A stretch of 64,000 bases of DNA from JAJTFW01 sp903922455 (GCA_943329665.2 CALQEU020000012.1:1-64000); one strand, 5' to 3'. Shown: positions 25,659-35,878, counted from the first letter of the stretch. Program-made: numbers and translations. Notes: a model not told the origin generated them from the sequence alone.

Positions 25659-26135
25659 ATGTCGCAGTTCCACGGAGAATATGAATGTAAGCTTGACGCC
25701 AAGGGGCGTTTGAGTCTGCCTTCGGGCTTGCGCAAGCAGGTGTCGCCGGAGGCCAATGAGAAGTTTATGTTGAATCGGGGCTTTGAAAATTGTCTCGCTT
25801 TATTTCCAATGGATGAGTGGAGACGTATTTCCGATGCAATCAACGGACTGAATATGTTCGTGGCGAAGAATCGTGAATTTGCGCGTTACTTTTTTCGTGG
25901 TGCTATAGAGTTAGAATTAGATGCTGCCGGTCGATTGCTTTTGCCGAAGCGTTTGTGTGAATATGCAGGTATAGAGAAAGAAGCCGTTTTATATGGCTGG
26001 TCCAATAAAATTGAAATATGGTCGGTGGAGCGCTACAATCGATTGATTGTTGAAGAGCCAAAAGATTTTTCTGCACTGGCCGAAGAGGTAATGGGAAAAC
26101 TGAATGTTGGAGGACCAGGACGTGACGTATCATAG
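25659..26135 (+). CDS. mraZ: Transcriptional regulator MraZ
   Basis: 158 aa, first gene of the dcw cluster. Two SpoVT-AbrB-like DNA-binding modules: YECKLDAKGRLSLPSGLRKQ (about 7-26) and ELELDAAGRLLLPKRLCEYA (about 87-106). The DxK/AGR motif in each half is the MraZ signature. It represses the division and cell-wall operon by binding TGGG repeats, which are present just upstream. Its end overlaps rsmH by 32 bp. Confidence 0.95.
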   Translation: MSQFHGEYECKLDAKGRLSLPSGLRKQVSPEANEKFMLNRGFENCLALFPMDEWRRISDAINGLNMFVAKNREFARYFFRGAIELELDAAGRLLLPKRLCEYAGIEKEAVLYGWSNKIEIWSVERYNRLIVEEPKDFSALAEEVMGKLNVGGPGRDVS

Positions 26136-27021
26136 CCCCGTATTACTAAAACAGGCGGTAGATGGTCTTCAGATTCATGAAGACGGAATTTATGTTGATG
26201 TGACTTTTGGTGGTGGTGGTCATTCAGCAGAAATATTAAATCGTTTTGAGAACGGAAGATTAATTGCGTTTGATCAAGATCAAGATGCATTAGCTAACGT
26301 TAGTGCATATCCGCGATTGATTTTATTGCCCTATAACTTTAAGCATTTGGCTGAGCAGTTGAAAGTAAATAAAGTGGAAGAGGTAGATGGGATTCTTGCC
26401 GACCTCGGTGTTTCTTCTCATCAATTTGATATTGCAGGTAGAGGATTTTCCATTCGCTTCAATGCAGAGTTGGACATGCGCATGAATCAATCGCAACAAT
26501 TAACGGCCAAGGATATTCTCAATTATTATCCCGAGCAAGAATTGGTTCGTGTGTTTCAAGAGTACGGTGAATTACCTTCTTCCAAAAGAATGGCTGCAGA
26601 AATTGTTCGTGTTCGTAAAGAGAATTTTATTAATACATCCGATGAATTAAAAAGTACAGTGTCTCGCTTTGCTCCGAGAATGAAAGAAAATACTTTTTAT
26701 GCGCAACTCTTTCAAGCACTAAGAATTGAAGTCAACGACGAGTTGGGTGCTTTAAAAGAATTGTTGTTGCAAGCCGTACAGATGTTGAAGAAAGGTGGAC
26801 GCTTAGTGGTCATCAGTTATCATAGCTTAGAAGATCGCTTAGTAAAAAACTTTTTGAATAGTGGAAATTTCAAAGGTGAAATCAACAAAGATTTATACGG
26901 TCATCCAATAGGATTAGTGTTTAAATCCATTACCCGAAAACCTGTGGTTCCCGCTTCAGAAGAAGTGGAGTTAAATCCGCGCTCACGCAGTGCGAAAATG
27001 AGAATAGCTGAACGTCTATGA
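26104..27021 (+). CDS. rsmH: 16S rRNA (cytosine1402-N4)-methyltransferase RsmH
   Basis: Methylates N4 of C1402 in 16S rRNA, using S-adenosylmethionine. 305 aa, normal. The SAM-binding DVTFGGGGH is at residues 32-40; ADLGVSSHQFD and late SYHSLEDRLVKNFLN and LNPRSRSAKMRIAER blocks are typical. Overlaps mraZ by 32 bp; stop and the ftsL start share ATGA. Confidence 0.96.
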   Translation: MLEDQDVTYHSPVLLKQAVDGLQIHEDGIYVDVTFGGGGHSAEILNRFENGRLIAFDQDQDALANVSAYPRLILLPYNFKHLAEQLKVNKVEEVDGILADLGVSSHQFDIAGRGFSIRFNAELDMRMNQSQQLTAKDILNYYPEQELVRVFQEYGELPSSKRMAAEIVRVRKENFINTSDELKSTVSRFAPRMKENTFYAQLFQALRIEVNDELGALKELLLQAVQMLKKGGRLVVISYHSLEDRLVKNFLNSGNFKGEINKDLYGHPIGLVFKSITRKPVVPASEEVELNPRSRSAKMRIAERL

Positions 27022-27419
27022 ATAAAATCCGTCAATCAGCCCAAGAGCCGAAAGAGAAACCAGTTGCTAAGCAAAAAGCAAATGGTGAAAGTGCTTCAAG
27101 AAAATTAATTCGTTTAGTGAACATCTTTGAATATTTCGATCGCGGTGCGGTGGTCGTTATTATGCCGTATATGTTTTTCTTGTTCTTTTTAGGATTGGCT
27201 TATATCGCTAATAGTTATTATGCGGAGAAATCCATTCGTGATATTGATAAAACCGGACGTGATTTAAAGGAGTTGAGAGCTGAATTCATTACAGCACGTA
27301 ACGATTTAATGTATCGTTCCAAATTAACAGAAGTAGCGAAAGCCATTGAAGTAAAAGAGGTAAAGGAAGCCACGACTGCTCCCAGCAAAATAGTAGTGAA
27401 AGTTAAATCCGAAAAATAA
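27018..27419 (+). CDS. ftsL: FtsL-like cell-division protein
   Basis: 133 aa. Lys-rich cytosolic N-terminus (about 1-50), one membrane helix (YMFFLFFLGLAYIANSY, about 56-73), then a periplasmic coiled-coil-like arm. This is the size, topology and position (between rsmH and ftsI) of the Bacteroidota FtsL-like protein, although sequence identity to proteobacterial FtsL is weak. It would form the FtsQLB-type bridge to FtsI/FtsW. Starts on an ATGA overlap. Confidence 0.8.
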   Translation: MNKIRQSAQEPKEKPVAKQKANGESASRKLIRLVNIFEYFDRGAVVVIMPYMFFLFFLGLAYIANSYYAEKSIRDIDKTGRDLKELRAEFITARNDLMYRSKLTEVAKAIEVKEVKEATTAPSKIVVKVKSEK

Positions 27420-27426
27420 TTCGATC

Positions 27427-29529
27427 ATGGCTGAGAAGAAAAATGATATTTTACGCAGGACTTATTTGGTGTTTGCCGGATTTCTGATTTTCGGAATGGT
27501 GATTGTCGGACGTATCGGTTATTTGCAATTTGTACAGGGAGAATATTGGAAAAGCAAAGCTGATTTTTCAACGCTTTCTTATCATACCATCTCTCCAATG
27601 CGTGGAAATATTTATGCAAGTGATGGAAGTTTGTTGGCTACTTCTTTACCGAGATATGATATTCATGTAGATCTAAATTCCCATGGAATTAAAAGCGATG
27701 TGTTTAATGATAATGTTGATTCACTCGCGTATTGTTTAGCTCAATTGTTTAAAGGGAAATCGAAGAATGAGTATAAAAGAATTTTAAAGGAAGCAAGAAG
27801 TGAAGGGAATCGTTATTTATTACTCAAGCGAAATGTTTCTTATTCGGAGCAGAAAGTATTGCGCAACTTTCCACTTTTTCGTCTCGGAAAAAATAAAGGT
27901 GGACTCATTGTTGATCAGTTGAGCCGTAGAGAAAAGCCTTTTAAATTATTAGCCTCTCGTACTGTAGGATATAAAATGGAGAACAATGCACTGGAATCCG
28001 TAGGTATTGAAGGTGCATTCGATAATAATTTGCGAGGTACAACAGGAAAACGTTTGATGCAACGTATAGCGGGCAATGTTTGGAAGCCAGTGAACAATGA
28101 GAATGAAATTGAACCATTAGATGGAAGTGATGTTATCACCACCATTGATTTGAATTTACAAGATGTTGCTGAGAATGCATTGATGAATCAACTGCAAGCG
28201 AGTGAAGCCGAAATGGGCTGTGCTATTTTGATGGAAGTTTCAACGGGACACATTAAGGCCATTGCTAATTTGAAAAGGAATGGAACTGAAAATAGTTATA
28301 GTTATGGTGAAGATTATAATTATGCTATTGGTCAAGGAACAGAGCCAGGATCTACATTTAAGTTAGCCACACTAATGGCTGCTATGGAAGATGGATACAT
28401 CGACTTAGATGATAGCTGCGATACAGGGAATGGAGAATTGCGGTTAGCCGGTGGCGTTATGATGAAAGATTCACATCATGGTGGCTATGGAAATGTCTCT
28501 GTGAAGAAAGCATTTGCCGTTTCTTCGAATGTGGGCATCTCAAAAATTGCAATAAAGTATTATGGAAAGGATCCACAGAAGTTGATGAATCGCCTTCGTA
28601 GCATGCATATTGCAGAACCTTTAGCAATGCAATTGCCTGGTGAACCTGCAGCTCGATTGAAAGATACAAAGGATAAAGATTGGTCTAAAATTTCATTGCC
28701 ATTTATTTCAATTGGATACGAATCGAAGTTGACTCCTTTGCAATTGCTTACCTTCTATAATGCCGTAGCGAACAACGGGAAAATGGTGCAGCCGCTTTTT
28801 GTTAAGGAAATTAGCAACAAAGGAAAAGTAGTAAAAGCCTATGAGGCGAAAGTGATTTCTGAAAATATTTGTTCTCCTGCTACCATCACTATGGCTCGAC
28901 GTATGTTGGAAGAAGTAGTTACTACAGGTACTGCATCACATATTAAACATGCGCAGTATACGATAGCCGGAAAAACGGGAACAGCGCAAATTGCACAAGG
29001 AAAAGATGGTTACAAAACGGGAAAAGTGAAGTATCAAGCTTCCTTCTGCGGATATTTCCCTGCCGATGAGCCTCGGTATTCTTGTATAGTCGTTGTATAT
29101 GGTCCGAGTAAAAATGCTTACTACGGAGCTTCTATTGCTTGTCCAGTTTTTAAAGATATAGCCGACAAAGCATATGCACTCGACATCAAAATGCATAAAG
29201 AAGTGGTACAATCTCCCGACTCTTTATATGCAGGACTTCCAATTGTAAAATCAGGACGTGGTTTTTCTACGAAGCAGGCAACAAAGAATTTAAATGTAAA
29301 ATACAATGGTCCTGAAAATGGTTGGGTGACCAAACAACAAAGTACATATACTCCCGAAGATGAGAAAGTGCCTAACGTAACGGGCATGGGTCTGCGCGAT
29401 GCAATCTATTTACTCGAAGGTCAGGGGATGATGGTGAAGCCAGTGGGTAGAGGTGCCGTAGTGAGACAGTCATTGCAGCCAGGAGCAAAATTCCAAAAAG
29501 GACAACAAATAATAATTGAATTAGGGTAA
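27427..29529 (+). CDS. ftsI: Penicillin-binding protein 3 / FtsI with C-terminal PASTA domain
   Basis: Septal peptidoglycan transpeptidase. 700 aa. An N-terminal membrane anchor (about 13-33) is followed by a dimerisation domain (about 55-210) and the transpeptidase: SxxK at Ser309 (EPGSTFK), SxN at 366-368 (SSNVG) and KTG at 516-518 (AGKTGTAQIA). One PASTA domain covers about 647-700 (KVPNVTGMGLRDAIYLLEGQ). The extra C-terminal PASTA is usual in Bacteroidota and absent from proteobacterial FtsI. Stop and murE start overlap (TAATG at 29527). Confidence 0.95.
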   Translation: MAEKKNDILRRTYLVFAGFLIFGMVIVGRIGYLQFVQGEYWKSKADFSTLSYHTISPMRGNIYASDGSLLATSLPRYDIHVDLNSHGIKSDVFNDNVDSLAYCLAQLFKGKSKNEYKRILKEARSEGNRYLLLKRNVSYSEQKVLRNFPLFRLGKNKGGLIVDQLSRREKPFKLLASRTVGYKMENNALESVGIEGAFDNNLRGTTGKRLMQRIAGNVWKPVNNENEIEPLDGSDVITTIDLNLQDVAENALMNQLQASEAEMGCAILMEVSTGHIKAIANLKRNGTENSYSYGEDYNYAIGQGTEPGSTFKLATLMAAMEDGYIDLDDSCDTGNGELRLAGGVMMKDSHHGGYGNVSVKKAFAVSSNVGISKIAIKYYGKDPQKLMNRLRSMHIAEPLAMQLPGEPAARLKDTKDKDWSKISLPFISIGYESKLTPLQLLTFYNAVANNGKMVQPLFVKEISNKGKVVKAYEAKVISENICSPATITMARRMLEEVVTTGTASHIKHAQYTIAGKTGTAQIAQGKDGYKTGKVKYQASFCGYFPADEPRYSCIVVVYGPSKNAYYGASIACPVFKDIADKAYALDIKMHKEVVQSPDSLYAGLPIVKSGRGFSTKQATKNLNVKYNGPENGWVTKQQSTYTPEDEKVPNVTGMGLRDAIYLLEGQGMMVKPVGRGAVVRQSLQPGAKFQKGQQIIIELG

Positions 29530-30986
29530 TGCATCTACTTAGCGATTTACTTTACAAAGCCGGCATCGAAGAAGTAAGTGGTGACACTTCCATCTCGATT
29601 GAGAAGGTGTGCTTTGATTCACGCAAAGTAGAAGCGGATACTTTATTTATTGCCATTCGTGGCACAGTAGTCGACGGTCATCATTTCATTGCAGAAGTTA
29701 TTGCAAAAGGCGCCACCGCCATTGTGTGTGAAGAAATGCCTGCTGAACGTTTTCAAAGTGTAACTTATGTTCAAGTGAAAGATTCTTCACTTGCCATAGC
29801 CATCATCGCTGCTAATTTTTACGATCATCCTTCCGAAAAATTAAAACTGATTGGGGTAACCGGTACCAATGGAAAAACGACCGTCGTTACATTATTGCAT
29901 GCATTGTTTCGTCAGTTGGGTTATAAAGTTGGTTTGTTAAGCACGGTAGTAAATCGAATTAATGATTTAGAAATTCTATCCACACATACTACGCCTGACC
30001 CCCTGCAATTGAATGCGCTTTTAGCGAAGATGGTTGATTCGGAATGTGCCTACTGTTTTATGGAAGTAAGTTCGCATGCAGTAGTACAGCATCGCATCAG
30101 TGGATTACAATTTGATGGAGGTGTATTTACGAATATCACTCGTGATCATTTAGATTATCATAAAACATTCGAAGAGTATATCAAAGCGAAGCAAGGGTTT
30201 TTTGATAAGCTTTCATCCAATGCATTTGCATTAGTGAATGCCGATGATCGCAATGGAAAAATAATGGTGCAAAATTCTAAAGCAACAGTGAAAACGTTTA
30301 GCTTGATGGGTGTTGCCGATTTCAAAGCGAAGATATTGGAAAGCTCTTTTGCTGGATTAATGTTGAACATAGAAGGAAACGATTTATTATGTCGACTCAG
30401 TGGGAAATTTAATGCATACAATTTATTGAGTGTATATGGAGTAGCGATGTTGATGGGTGAAGAAAAGTTAGCCGTATTAACTGCTATCAGTACACTACAG
30501 TCACCTGAAGGAAGATTTCAACGAGTGGAAAGTGCAAATGGTGTAATAGGAATTATTGATTATGCACATACTCCGGATGCATTGCAAAATGTTTTGTCGA
30601 CCATACAAGATATTCGTTTAGGAAATGAACAAATAATTACGGTGGTAGGCTGTGGTGGTGATCGCGACAAAGGAAAGCGTCCACAGATGGCAGCCATTGC
30701 ATGTGATCAAAGTGATCGCGTGATTTTAACTTCCGACAACCCACGCAATGAAGATCCTGATCAAATCATTGCTGAGATGAAAGTTGGAATTCCTATTCAC
30801 CAACAAAAGAAAGTTCTTTCTGTAAGCGATCGTCGTGAAGCAGTTCGTACCGCATGTGCGCTAGCGAAGAAAGGAGATATTATTCTTCTGGCCGGAAAAG
30901 GACATGAAAAGTATCAAGAAATTAAAGGGGTGAAACAGCCCTTTGACGACTTACAAGTATTAGAAGAATCATTTGAACTCTGTTAA
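29529..30986 (+). CDS. murE: UDP-MurNAc-tripeptide synthetase MurE
   Basis: Adds the third amino acid to UDP-MurNAc-L-Ala-D-Glu using ATP. 485 aa. P-loop TGTNGKTT is at residues 111-118. The substrate-specificity motif is DNPRNEDP (from about residue 403), the DNPR form that selects meso-diaminopimelate. Lys-adding enzymes have a different residue after DNP, so the cell wall is predicted to carry meso-DAP. Starts inside the ftsI stop. Confidence 0.95.
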   Translation: MHLLSDLLYKAGIEEVSGDTSISIEKVCFDSRKVEADTLFIAIRGTVVDGHHFIAEVIAKGATAIVCEEMPAERFQSVTYVQVKDSSLAIAIIAANFYDHPSEKLKLIGVTGTNGKTTVVTLLHALFRQLGYKVGLLSTVVNRINDLEILSTHTTPDPLQLNALLAKMVDSECAYCFMEVSSHAVVQHRISGLQFDGGVFTNITRDHLDYHKTFEEYIKAKQGFFDKLSSNAFALVNADDRNGKIMVQNSKATVKTFSLMGVADFKAKILESSFAGLMLNIEGNDLLCRLSGKFNAYNLLSVYGVAMLMGEEKLAVLTAISTLQSPEGRFQRVESANGVIGIIDYAHTPDALQNVLSTIQDIRLGNEQIITVVGCGGDRDKGKRPQMAAIACDQSDRVILTSDNPRNEDPDQIIAEMKVGIPIHQQKKVLSVSDRREAVRTACALAKKGDIILLAGKGHEKYQEIKGVKQPFDDLQVLEESFELC

Positions 30987-30988
30987 CT

Positions 30989-32248
30989 ATGTTATATTAT
31001 CTCTTTGAATTCTTAGATAAAGCGTACGACATTCCAGGTGCTGGAGTGTTTCGTTTCTTGTCATTCAGAGCGGCGATGGCTATCATCACTTCGCTAGTGA
31101 TCACTTTGTTTTTAGGAAAGCGAATCATTGCATTGCTATTGCGTATGCAAGTTGGAGAAACTATTCGTGATTTAGGATTAGATGGTCAAGCGAAAAAACA
31201 AGGGACTCCAACCATGGGAGGACTTATCATTATTGCTGCGATTCTCATTCCTACATTTCTATTCACAAAGTTGGATAACGTTTATATCATCACCATGATT
31301 GTAAGTGTGATTTGGTTGGGCATTATCGGATTTGTAGATGATTACATCAAAGTATTTAAAAGAGACAAAGAAGGATTAAGAGCGAAGTCTAAATTAATTG
31401 GGCAAGTAGGATTAGGTGTTATCATTGGTTCTATTCTCTATTTTAATCCGAATGTAGTGGTGCGCGAGAATAGTGCGGTTGAATCAAGTGTTGTTATTAG
31501 TCAGGGAGGAAATATCGTTGATGATATTAATAATTCTGAAAACATCGCATCTATAGGAGTAAATGTTAAATCAACTAAAACTACCATTCCGTTTTTTAAA
31601 AACAATGAATTTGAATATGCAGATTTGATTGGCTGGGCAGGCGATCATAAATCATGGATGTTACCCGCACTCTTTATTTTGATGGTGATATTTATTGTAA
31701 CCGCAGTTTCCAATGGAGCCAATATTACGGATGGGATCGATGGACTTGCAACAGGAACCAGCGCGATTGTTGGAACTACACTTGCTGTCTTCGCTTATGT
31801 ATCAGGTAATACGGTTTTTGCAAGTTATTTAAACATCATGTACATTCCCAATACTGGTGAGTTGATGGTTTTCATGAGTGCATTTGTAGGTGCTTGTGTT
31901 GGATTTCTTTGGTATAACTCATATCCTGCACAAGTATTTATGGGCGATACTGGAAGTTTAGCATTGGGTGGAATCATAGCCGTTTTCGCTATTGCCATTC
32001 GCAAAGAATTATTGATTCCTATTATCTGTGGCGTGTTCTTAGTGGAGAATTTATCAGTGATGGTACAAGTAAGTTATTTTAAATACACTCGAAAAAAATA
32101 TGGAGAAGGTCGTCGCATCTTTAAAATGTCGCCACTTCACCACCATTATCAAAAGTTAGGATATCACGAATCTAAAATCGTAACTCGATTTTGGATTGTA
32201 GGATTGATGCTTGCTGTATTAAGTGTAGTTACCTTAAAGTTGAGATAA
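30989..32248 (+). CDS. mraY: Phospho-MurNAc-pentapeptide transferase MraY
   Basis: Integral membrane enzyme that moves phospho-MurNAc-pentapeptide to undecaprenyl phosphate, making lipid I. 419 aa, about 60 longer than in E. coli; the surplus sits at about 155-222 (NSAVESSVVISQGGNIVDDI and following), between transmembrane helices. Core motifs are intact: GFVDDYIK (Asp117-118), NGANITDGIDG (242-252) and late HHHYQKLG. The extra loop is known in Bacteroidota MraY. Starts 2 bp after murE. Confidence 0.95.
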   Translation: MLYYLFEFLDKAYDIPGAGVFRFLSFRAAMAIITSLVITLFLGKRIIALLLRMQVGETIRDLGLDGQAKKQGTPTMGGLIIIAAILIPTFLFTKLDNVYIITMIVSVIWLGIIGFVDDYIKVFKRDKEGLRAKSKLIGQVGLGVIIGSILYFNPNVVVRENSAVESSVVISQGGNIVDDINNSENIASIGVNVKSTKTTIPFFKNNEFEYADLIGWAGDHKSWMLPALFILMVIFIVTAVSNGANITDGIDGLATGTSAIVGTTLAVFAYVSGNTVFASYLNIMYIPNTGELMVFMSAFVGACVGFLWYNSYPAQVFMGDTGSLALGGIIAVFAIAIRKELLIPIICGVFLVENLSVMVQVSYFKYTRKKYGEGRRIFKMSPLHHHYQKLGYHESKIVTRFWIVGLMLAVLSVVTLKLR

Positions 32249-32255
32249 AAAATAA

Positions 32256-33602
32256 ATGTCTGCTTCAAAAGAAAATATGGTCATTCTCGGTGCTGCTGAA
32301 AGCGGTGTTGGGACAGCTATACTCGCTAAAAAGCTAGGCATGCAAGTTTTTGTTTCTGATTCTGGAAAGATCGCTGAAAAGTACAAAGCAGAGTTAGAAA
32401 AATATCAAATTCAATTCGAAGAAGGTCAACATTCGCAAGAAATAATATTGACCGCCGATGTGTTGGTGAAGAGTCCAGGAATTCCTGACAAAGCACCCAT
32501 CATTAAAAAATTAAAGGAAGCGAATATTCAAATTCAATCCGAGATTGAGTTTGCAGCCAAGCATACTACAGCAAAAATAATTGCGATCACAGGAACTAAC
32601 GGCAAGACCACAACAACATTATTGACGCATCACTTATTAGGTAAGGCAGGATTCAATGTGGGTTTAGGTGGAAACATCGGAAAAAGTTTTGCTCGTCAAG
32701 TTGCTGAAGAATCGCACGATTATTATGTACTTGAGCTCAGTAGTTTTCAGTTAGATGGATGTTACACATTCAGAGCAGACATCGCGGTGCTGACAAACAT
32801 TACTCCTGATCATTTGGATCGCTATGAATATAATTTACAGAATTATATTGAATCGAAGTTTAGGATTATACAGAATCAACGAAGTGAAGATGTATTCATC
32901 TACTGTGCAGATGATGCGCTTACCCTACAACAATTAGAAAAGATTACGCCCGCTATGCAATGCTTTCCGTTTAGCATCAAAAAAAAGGAAAACATGAGCG
33001 CCTGGTTAGAAGACACGCAATTAAACATTCAAACACATAACCAAACCTACAATATGTCAATCCACGATCTTGCTCTTCAAGGCAAACACAACATTTACAA
33101 TTCAATGGCAGCAGGAATAGCCGGACGTATTCTTGACATTCGTAAAGAGGTAGTTCGCGAGAGCTTTTCCGATTTCGAAAACATTGAGCATCGTCTGGAA
33201 AATGTAACTACCGTTCACGGAATTGAATTTATCAATGATTCAAAAGCAACCAATGTGAATTCTACTTGGTATGCATTAGAGTCTATGCAAAAACCTACCA
33301 TATGGATTGCGGGTGGAGTTGATAAAGGAAATGAATACGAAATGCTTCTCGAGTTAGTAAAAAAAAGAGTGAAGGCAATCGTGTGCATGGGAACCGAGAA
33401 TAAAAAGATTATAGAAGCATTTAAATCGGTTGTTCCTATCATCATTGAAACAGCTTCTGCAGAAGAAGCCGTTCAAGCTGCTTATGGATTGGGAAAAAAT
33501 GGCGATGTCGTTTTATTATCACCCGCTTGTGCAAGTTTCGATTTGTTTGAAAACTACGAAGACCGTGGTCGCAAATTCAAAACAGCGGTTCGTAATTTAT
33601 AA
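32256..33602 (+). CDS. murD: UDP-MurNAc-L-alanine:D-glutamate ligase MurD
   Basis: Adds D-glutamate to UDP-MurNAc-L-Ala in the cytosol. 448 aa. The N-terminal Rossmann domain binds UDP (LGAAESGVGTAILAKKLGMQ), and the ATP loop TGTNGKTT is at 112-119. NITPDHLDRYE and the C-terminal GVDKGNEYE block are typical of MurD. It starts 7 bp after mraY, inside the long operon. Confidence 0.95.
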   Translation: MSASKENMVILGAAESGVGTAILAKKLGMQVFVSDSGKIAEKYKAELEKYQIQFEEGQHSQEIILTADVLVKSPGIPDKAPIIKKLKEANIQIQSEIEFAAKHTTAKIIAITGTNGKTTTTLLTHHLLGKAGFNVGLGGNIGKSFARQVAEESHDYYVLELSSFQLDGCYTFRADIAVLTNITPDHLDRYEYNLQNYIESKFRIIQNQRSEDVFIYCADDALTLQQLEKITPAMQCFPFSIKKKENMSAWLEDTQLNIQTHNQTYNMSIHDLALQGKHNIYNSMAAGIAGRILDIRKEVVRESFSDFENIEHRLENVTTVHGIEFINDSKATNVNSTWYALESMQKPTIWIAGGVDKGNEYEMLLELVKKRVKAIVCMGTENKKIIEAFKSVVPIIIETASAEEAVQAAYGLGKNGDVVLLSPACASFDLFENYEDRGRKFKTAVRNL

Positions 33603-33621
33603 TTAATAAAGAGAGAGAAAG

Positions 33622-34773
33622 ATGACTTGGCTGGAGACCTACTTTAAAGGCGATCGCACCATCTGGTTAATCGTGATACTATTAAGTATCGTGAGTATAC
33701 TTGCTGTGTATAGTTCAACAGGAACCCTGGCTTATAAGTATCAGTCGGGGAATACAGAATACTATTTATTCAAGCATGGAATCATTATGCTGTTGGGTTT
33801 TGCGTTGATGTATGGTATTCATATGTTGAAGTATACTGTATATGCGCGCATCGCAACATTTGGAATTTTAGTAGCAATACCCTTGTTGCTTTTCACTTTA
33901 TTAATGGGAAGTAACATTAATGATGCAAGTCGTTGGTTAACACTTCCCATCATTGGTCTTTCTTTTCAAACTTCCGATTTTGCAAAAGTCGCATTGATCC
34001 TATATGTAGCTCGCCTGCTGTCGAAGAAGCAAGATAATATTAAAGATTTTAAAACGGCATTTCTTCCTATCATCATCCCGATTGCTGTGGTGTGTCTGTT
34101 GATTTTACCAGCAAATTTATCTACTGCAGCTGTATTATTTACTACTTGTGTGGTCTTGATGTTTATCGGACGAATAAGCATGAAGTACATCATGTATATG
34201 TTTGGAGGTGCGGTGGTCATCTTCAGTTTGTATTTGGCTTTTGCTTATTTTACAGGAATCGGTGGAGGTCGTATCAGCACTTGGTCATCACGTGTCGAAA
34301 ATTTTATTTGGGGTGGCGACGAAGGAAATTATCAAGTGCAACAATCTAAAATTGCAATTGCTACGGGCGGACTTGTTGGCAAGGGTCCAGGGAATAGTGA
34401 TCAAAGAAATTTCTTGCCACATCCTTACTCTGATTTTATTTTCGCCATCATCGTTGAAGAATATGGATTATTAGGAGGGACATTCGTACTCTTTTTGTAC
34501 TTACTTCTCTTTTATCGAGCCATGCAAATCGTCAAGAAGACCGAGCGCGCATTTGCTGCGCTTATTACCATAGGATGTGCATTTAGTTTAGTATTTCAAG
34601 GATTAATAAATATGGCTGTTGCGGTGCATATATTTCCTGTGACGGGTCAACCACTTCCCATGTTAAGTATGGGTGGAACTTCCATTTGGTTTACAAGTGC
34701 TGCCATTGGAATTATATTAAGTGTGAGTAGTGAGATTGATAAAACCGATACTAAGCCAGCCCTTGCAGCCTAA
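33622..34773 (+). CDS. ftsW: Lipid II polymerase / division protein FtsW
   Basis: SEDS-family septal glycosyltransferase, 383 aa with about 10 membrane helices. Conserved blocks: ASRWLTLPIIGLSFQTSDFA (with the key SEDS 'S-x-F-A-K' segment), QQSKIAIATGGLVGKGPGNS, and FPVTGQPLPMLSMGGTS. It is the SEDS partner of FtsI. The end overlaps the annotated murG start by 44 bp. Confidence 0.94.
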   Translation: MTWLETYFKGDRTIWLIVILLSIVSILAVYSSTGTLAYKYQSGNTEYYLFKHGIIMLLGFALMYGIHMLKYTVYARIATFGILVAIPLLLFTLLMGSNINDASRWLTLPIIGLSFQTSDFAKVALILYVARLLSKKQDNIKDFKTAFLPIIIPIAVVCLLILPANLSTAAVLFTTCVVLMFIGRISMKYIMYMFGGAVVIFSLYLAFAYFTGIGGGRISTWSSRVENFIWGGDEGNYQVQQSKIAIATGGLVGKGPGNSDQRNFLPHPYSDFIFAIIVEEYGLLGGTFVLFLYLLLFYRAMQIVKKTERAFAALITIGCAFSLVFQGLINMAVAVHIFPVTGQPLPMLSMGGTSIWFTSAAIGIILSVSSEIDKTDTKPALAA

Positions 34774-35875
34774 TCAAAACATACGTGTTGTAATTAGCGG
34801 AGGTGGGACAGGTGGACACATCTTCCCTGCCATTGCTATTGCCAATGCATTGAAAGCAGTGAATAATGATATAGAAATATTATTTGTTGGTGCAGAAGGT
34901 AAAATGGAAATGGAAAAAGTTCCTGCAGCTGGATTCACCATTAAAGGATTACCCATAGCGGGAATAAAGCGAGAAGTGAGTATTGATAATTTATCATTTC
35001 CTCTTAAATTAATTAAAAGTTTGAACAAAGCTAATTCAATATTAAAGGATTTTAATCCACACGTTGCGGTGGGTGTTGGCGGATATGCCAGTGGTCCACT
35101 ATTGTATATTGCTGCTCGAAGAGGCGTACCTACATTAATACAGGAACAAAATTCTTATCCAGGAATCACCAATAAATTACTAGCGAAAAAGGCAAAGAAG
35201 ATCTGTGTGGCGTATGAAAACATGCATCACTTTTTTCCCGCTGCGAAAATTGTATTTACTGGAAATCCAGTTCGCGGTGATATTCAATCCATAGAAGGGA
35301 AAAGAGAAGAAGCAGCACAGTTTTTTGGTTTGGATGCCACGCGACCAACATTATTAATTGTTGGAGGAAGTCAAGGTGCGCGCAGTATTAACAGAGCTAT
35401 AAAGTCAGGGCTTCAAGAATTGGTTGAGTCGGGGGTGCAAGTGATCTGGCAAACTGGAAAATTATTTTCACAGGAAGCGTCAGAAGCGTTAACCATCCTT
35501 AGTACTACTTCTATCAAAGCAATGGATTTTATTTCGCGAATGGATTTAGCGTATGCTTTAGCGGATGCAGTAGTTACACGTGCGGGAGCTAGTACCGTTT
35601 CTGAATTATGTATTGTGAAGAAGCCATCAATTATGGTTCCATTACCCACAGCCGCAGAAGACCATCAAACAAAAAATTGCAAAGCATTAGTAAATAGAAA
35701 CGCTGCATTATTGGTTACCGATAATGAAGTTGCAACTCGTTTGGTAAAGGAGGCCATTGCACTCATCTTTAATAAGGAGAAGTGCAAGGAACTTTCTGAA
35801 AATATTGCTCCCTTAGCAAGACCAAATGCTGCTTTTGAAATAGCAAATGAAATCTTACAACTTGTAAAACGATAG
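34730..35875 (+). CDS. murG: Lipid II synthase MurG
   Basis: Transfers GlcNAc from UDP-GlcNAc to lipid I, giving lipid II. 381 aa from GTG 34730. The glycine loop SGGGTGGH is at residues 23-30; GVGGYASGP, TGNPVR and GGSQGARSIN and the ITRAGASTVSE-like stretch (VTRAGASTVSELC) are the expected GT-B motifs. No ATG starts the frame sensibly: candidates are GTG 34730, TTG 34736 and TTG 34763. TTG 34763 leaves the usual short lead before the loop and only an 11-bp overlap, so it may be right. Confidence 0.93.
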   Translation: MRLIKPILSQPLQPNQNIRVVISGGGTGGHIFPAIAIANALKAVNNDIEILFVGAEGKMEMEKVPAAGFTIKGLPIAGIKREVSIDNLSFPLKLIKSLNKANSILKDFNPHVAVGVGGYASGPLLYIAARRGVPTLIQEQNSYPGITNKLLAKKAKKICVAYENMHHFFPAAKIVFTGNPVRGDIQSIEGKREEAAQFFGLDATRPTLLIVGGSQGARSINRAIKSGLQELVESGVQVIWQTGKLFSQEASEALTILSTTSIKAMDFISRMDLAYALADAVVTRAGASTVSELCIVKKPSIMVPLPTAAEDHQTKNCKALVNRNAALLVTDNEVATRLVKEAIALIFNKEKCKELSENIAPLARPNAAFEIANEILQLVKR

Positions 35876-35878
35876 AAA

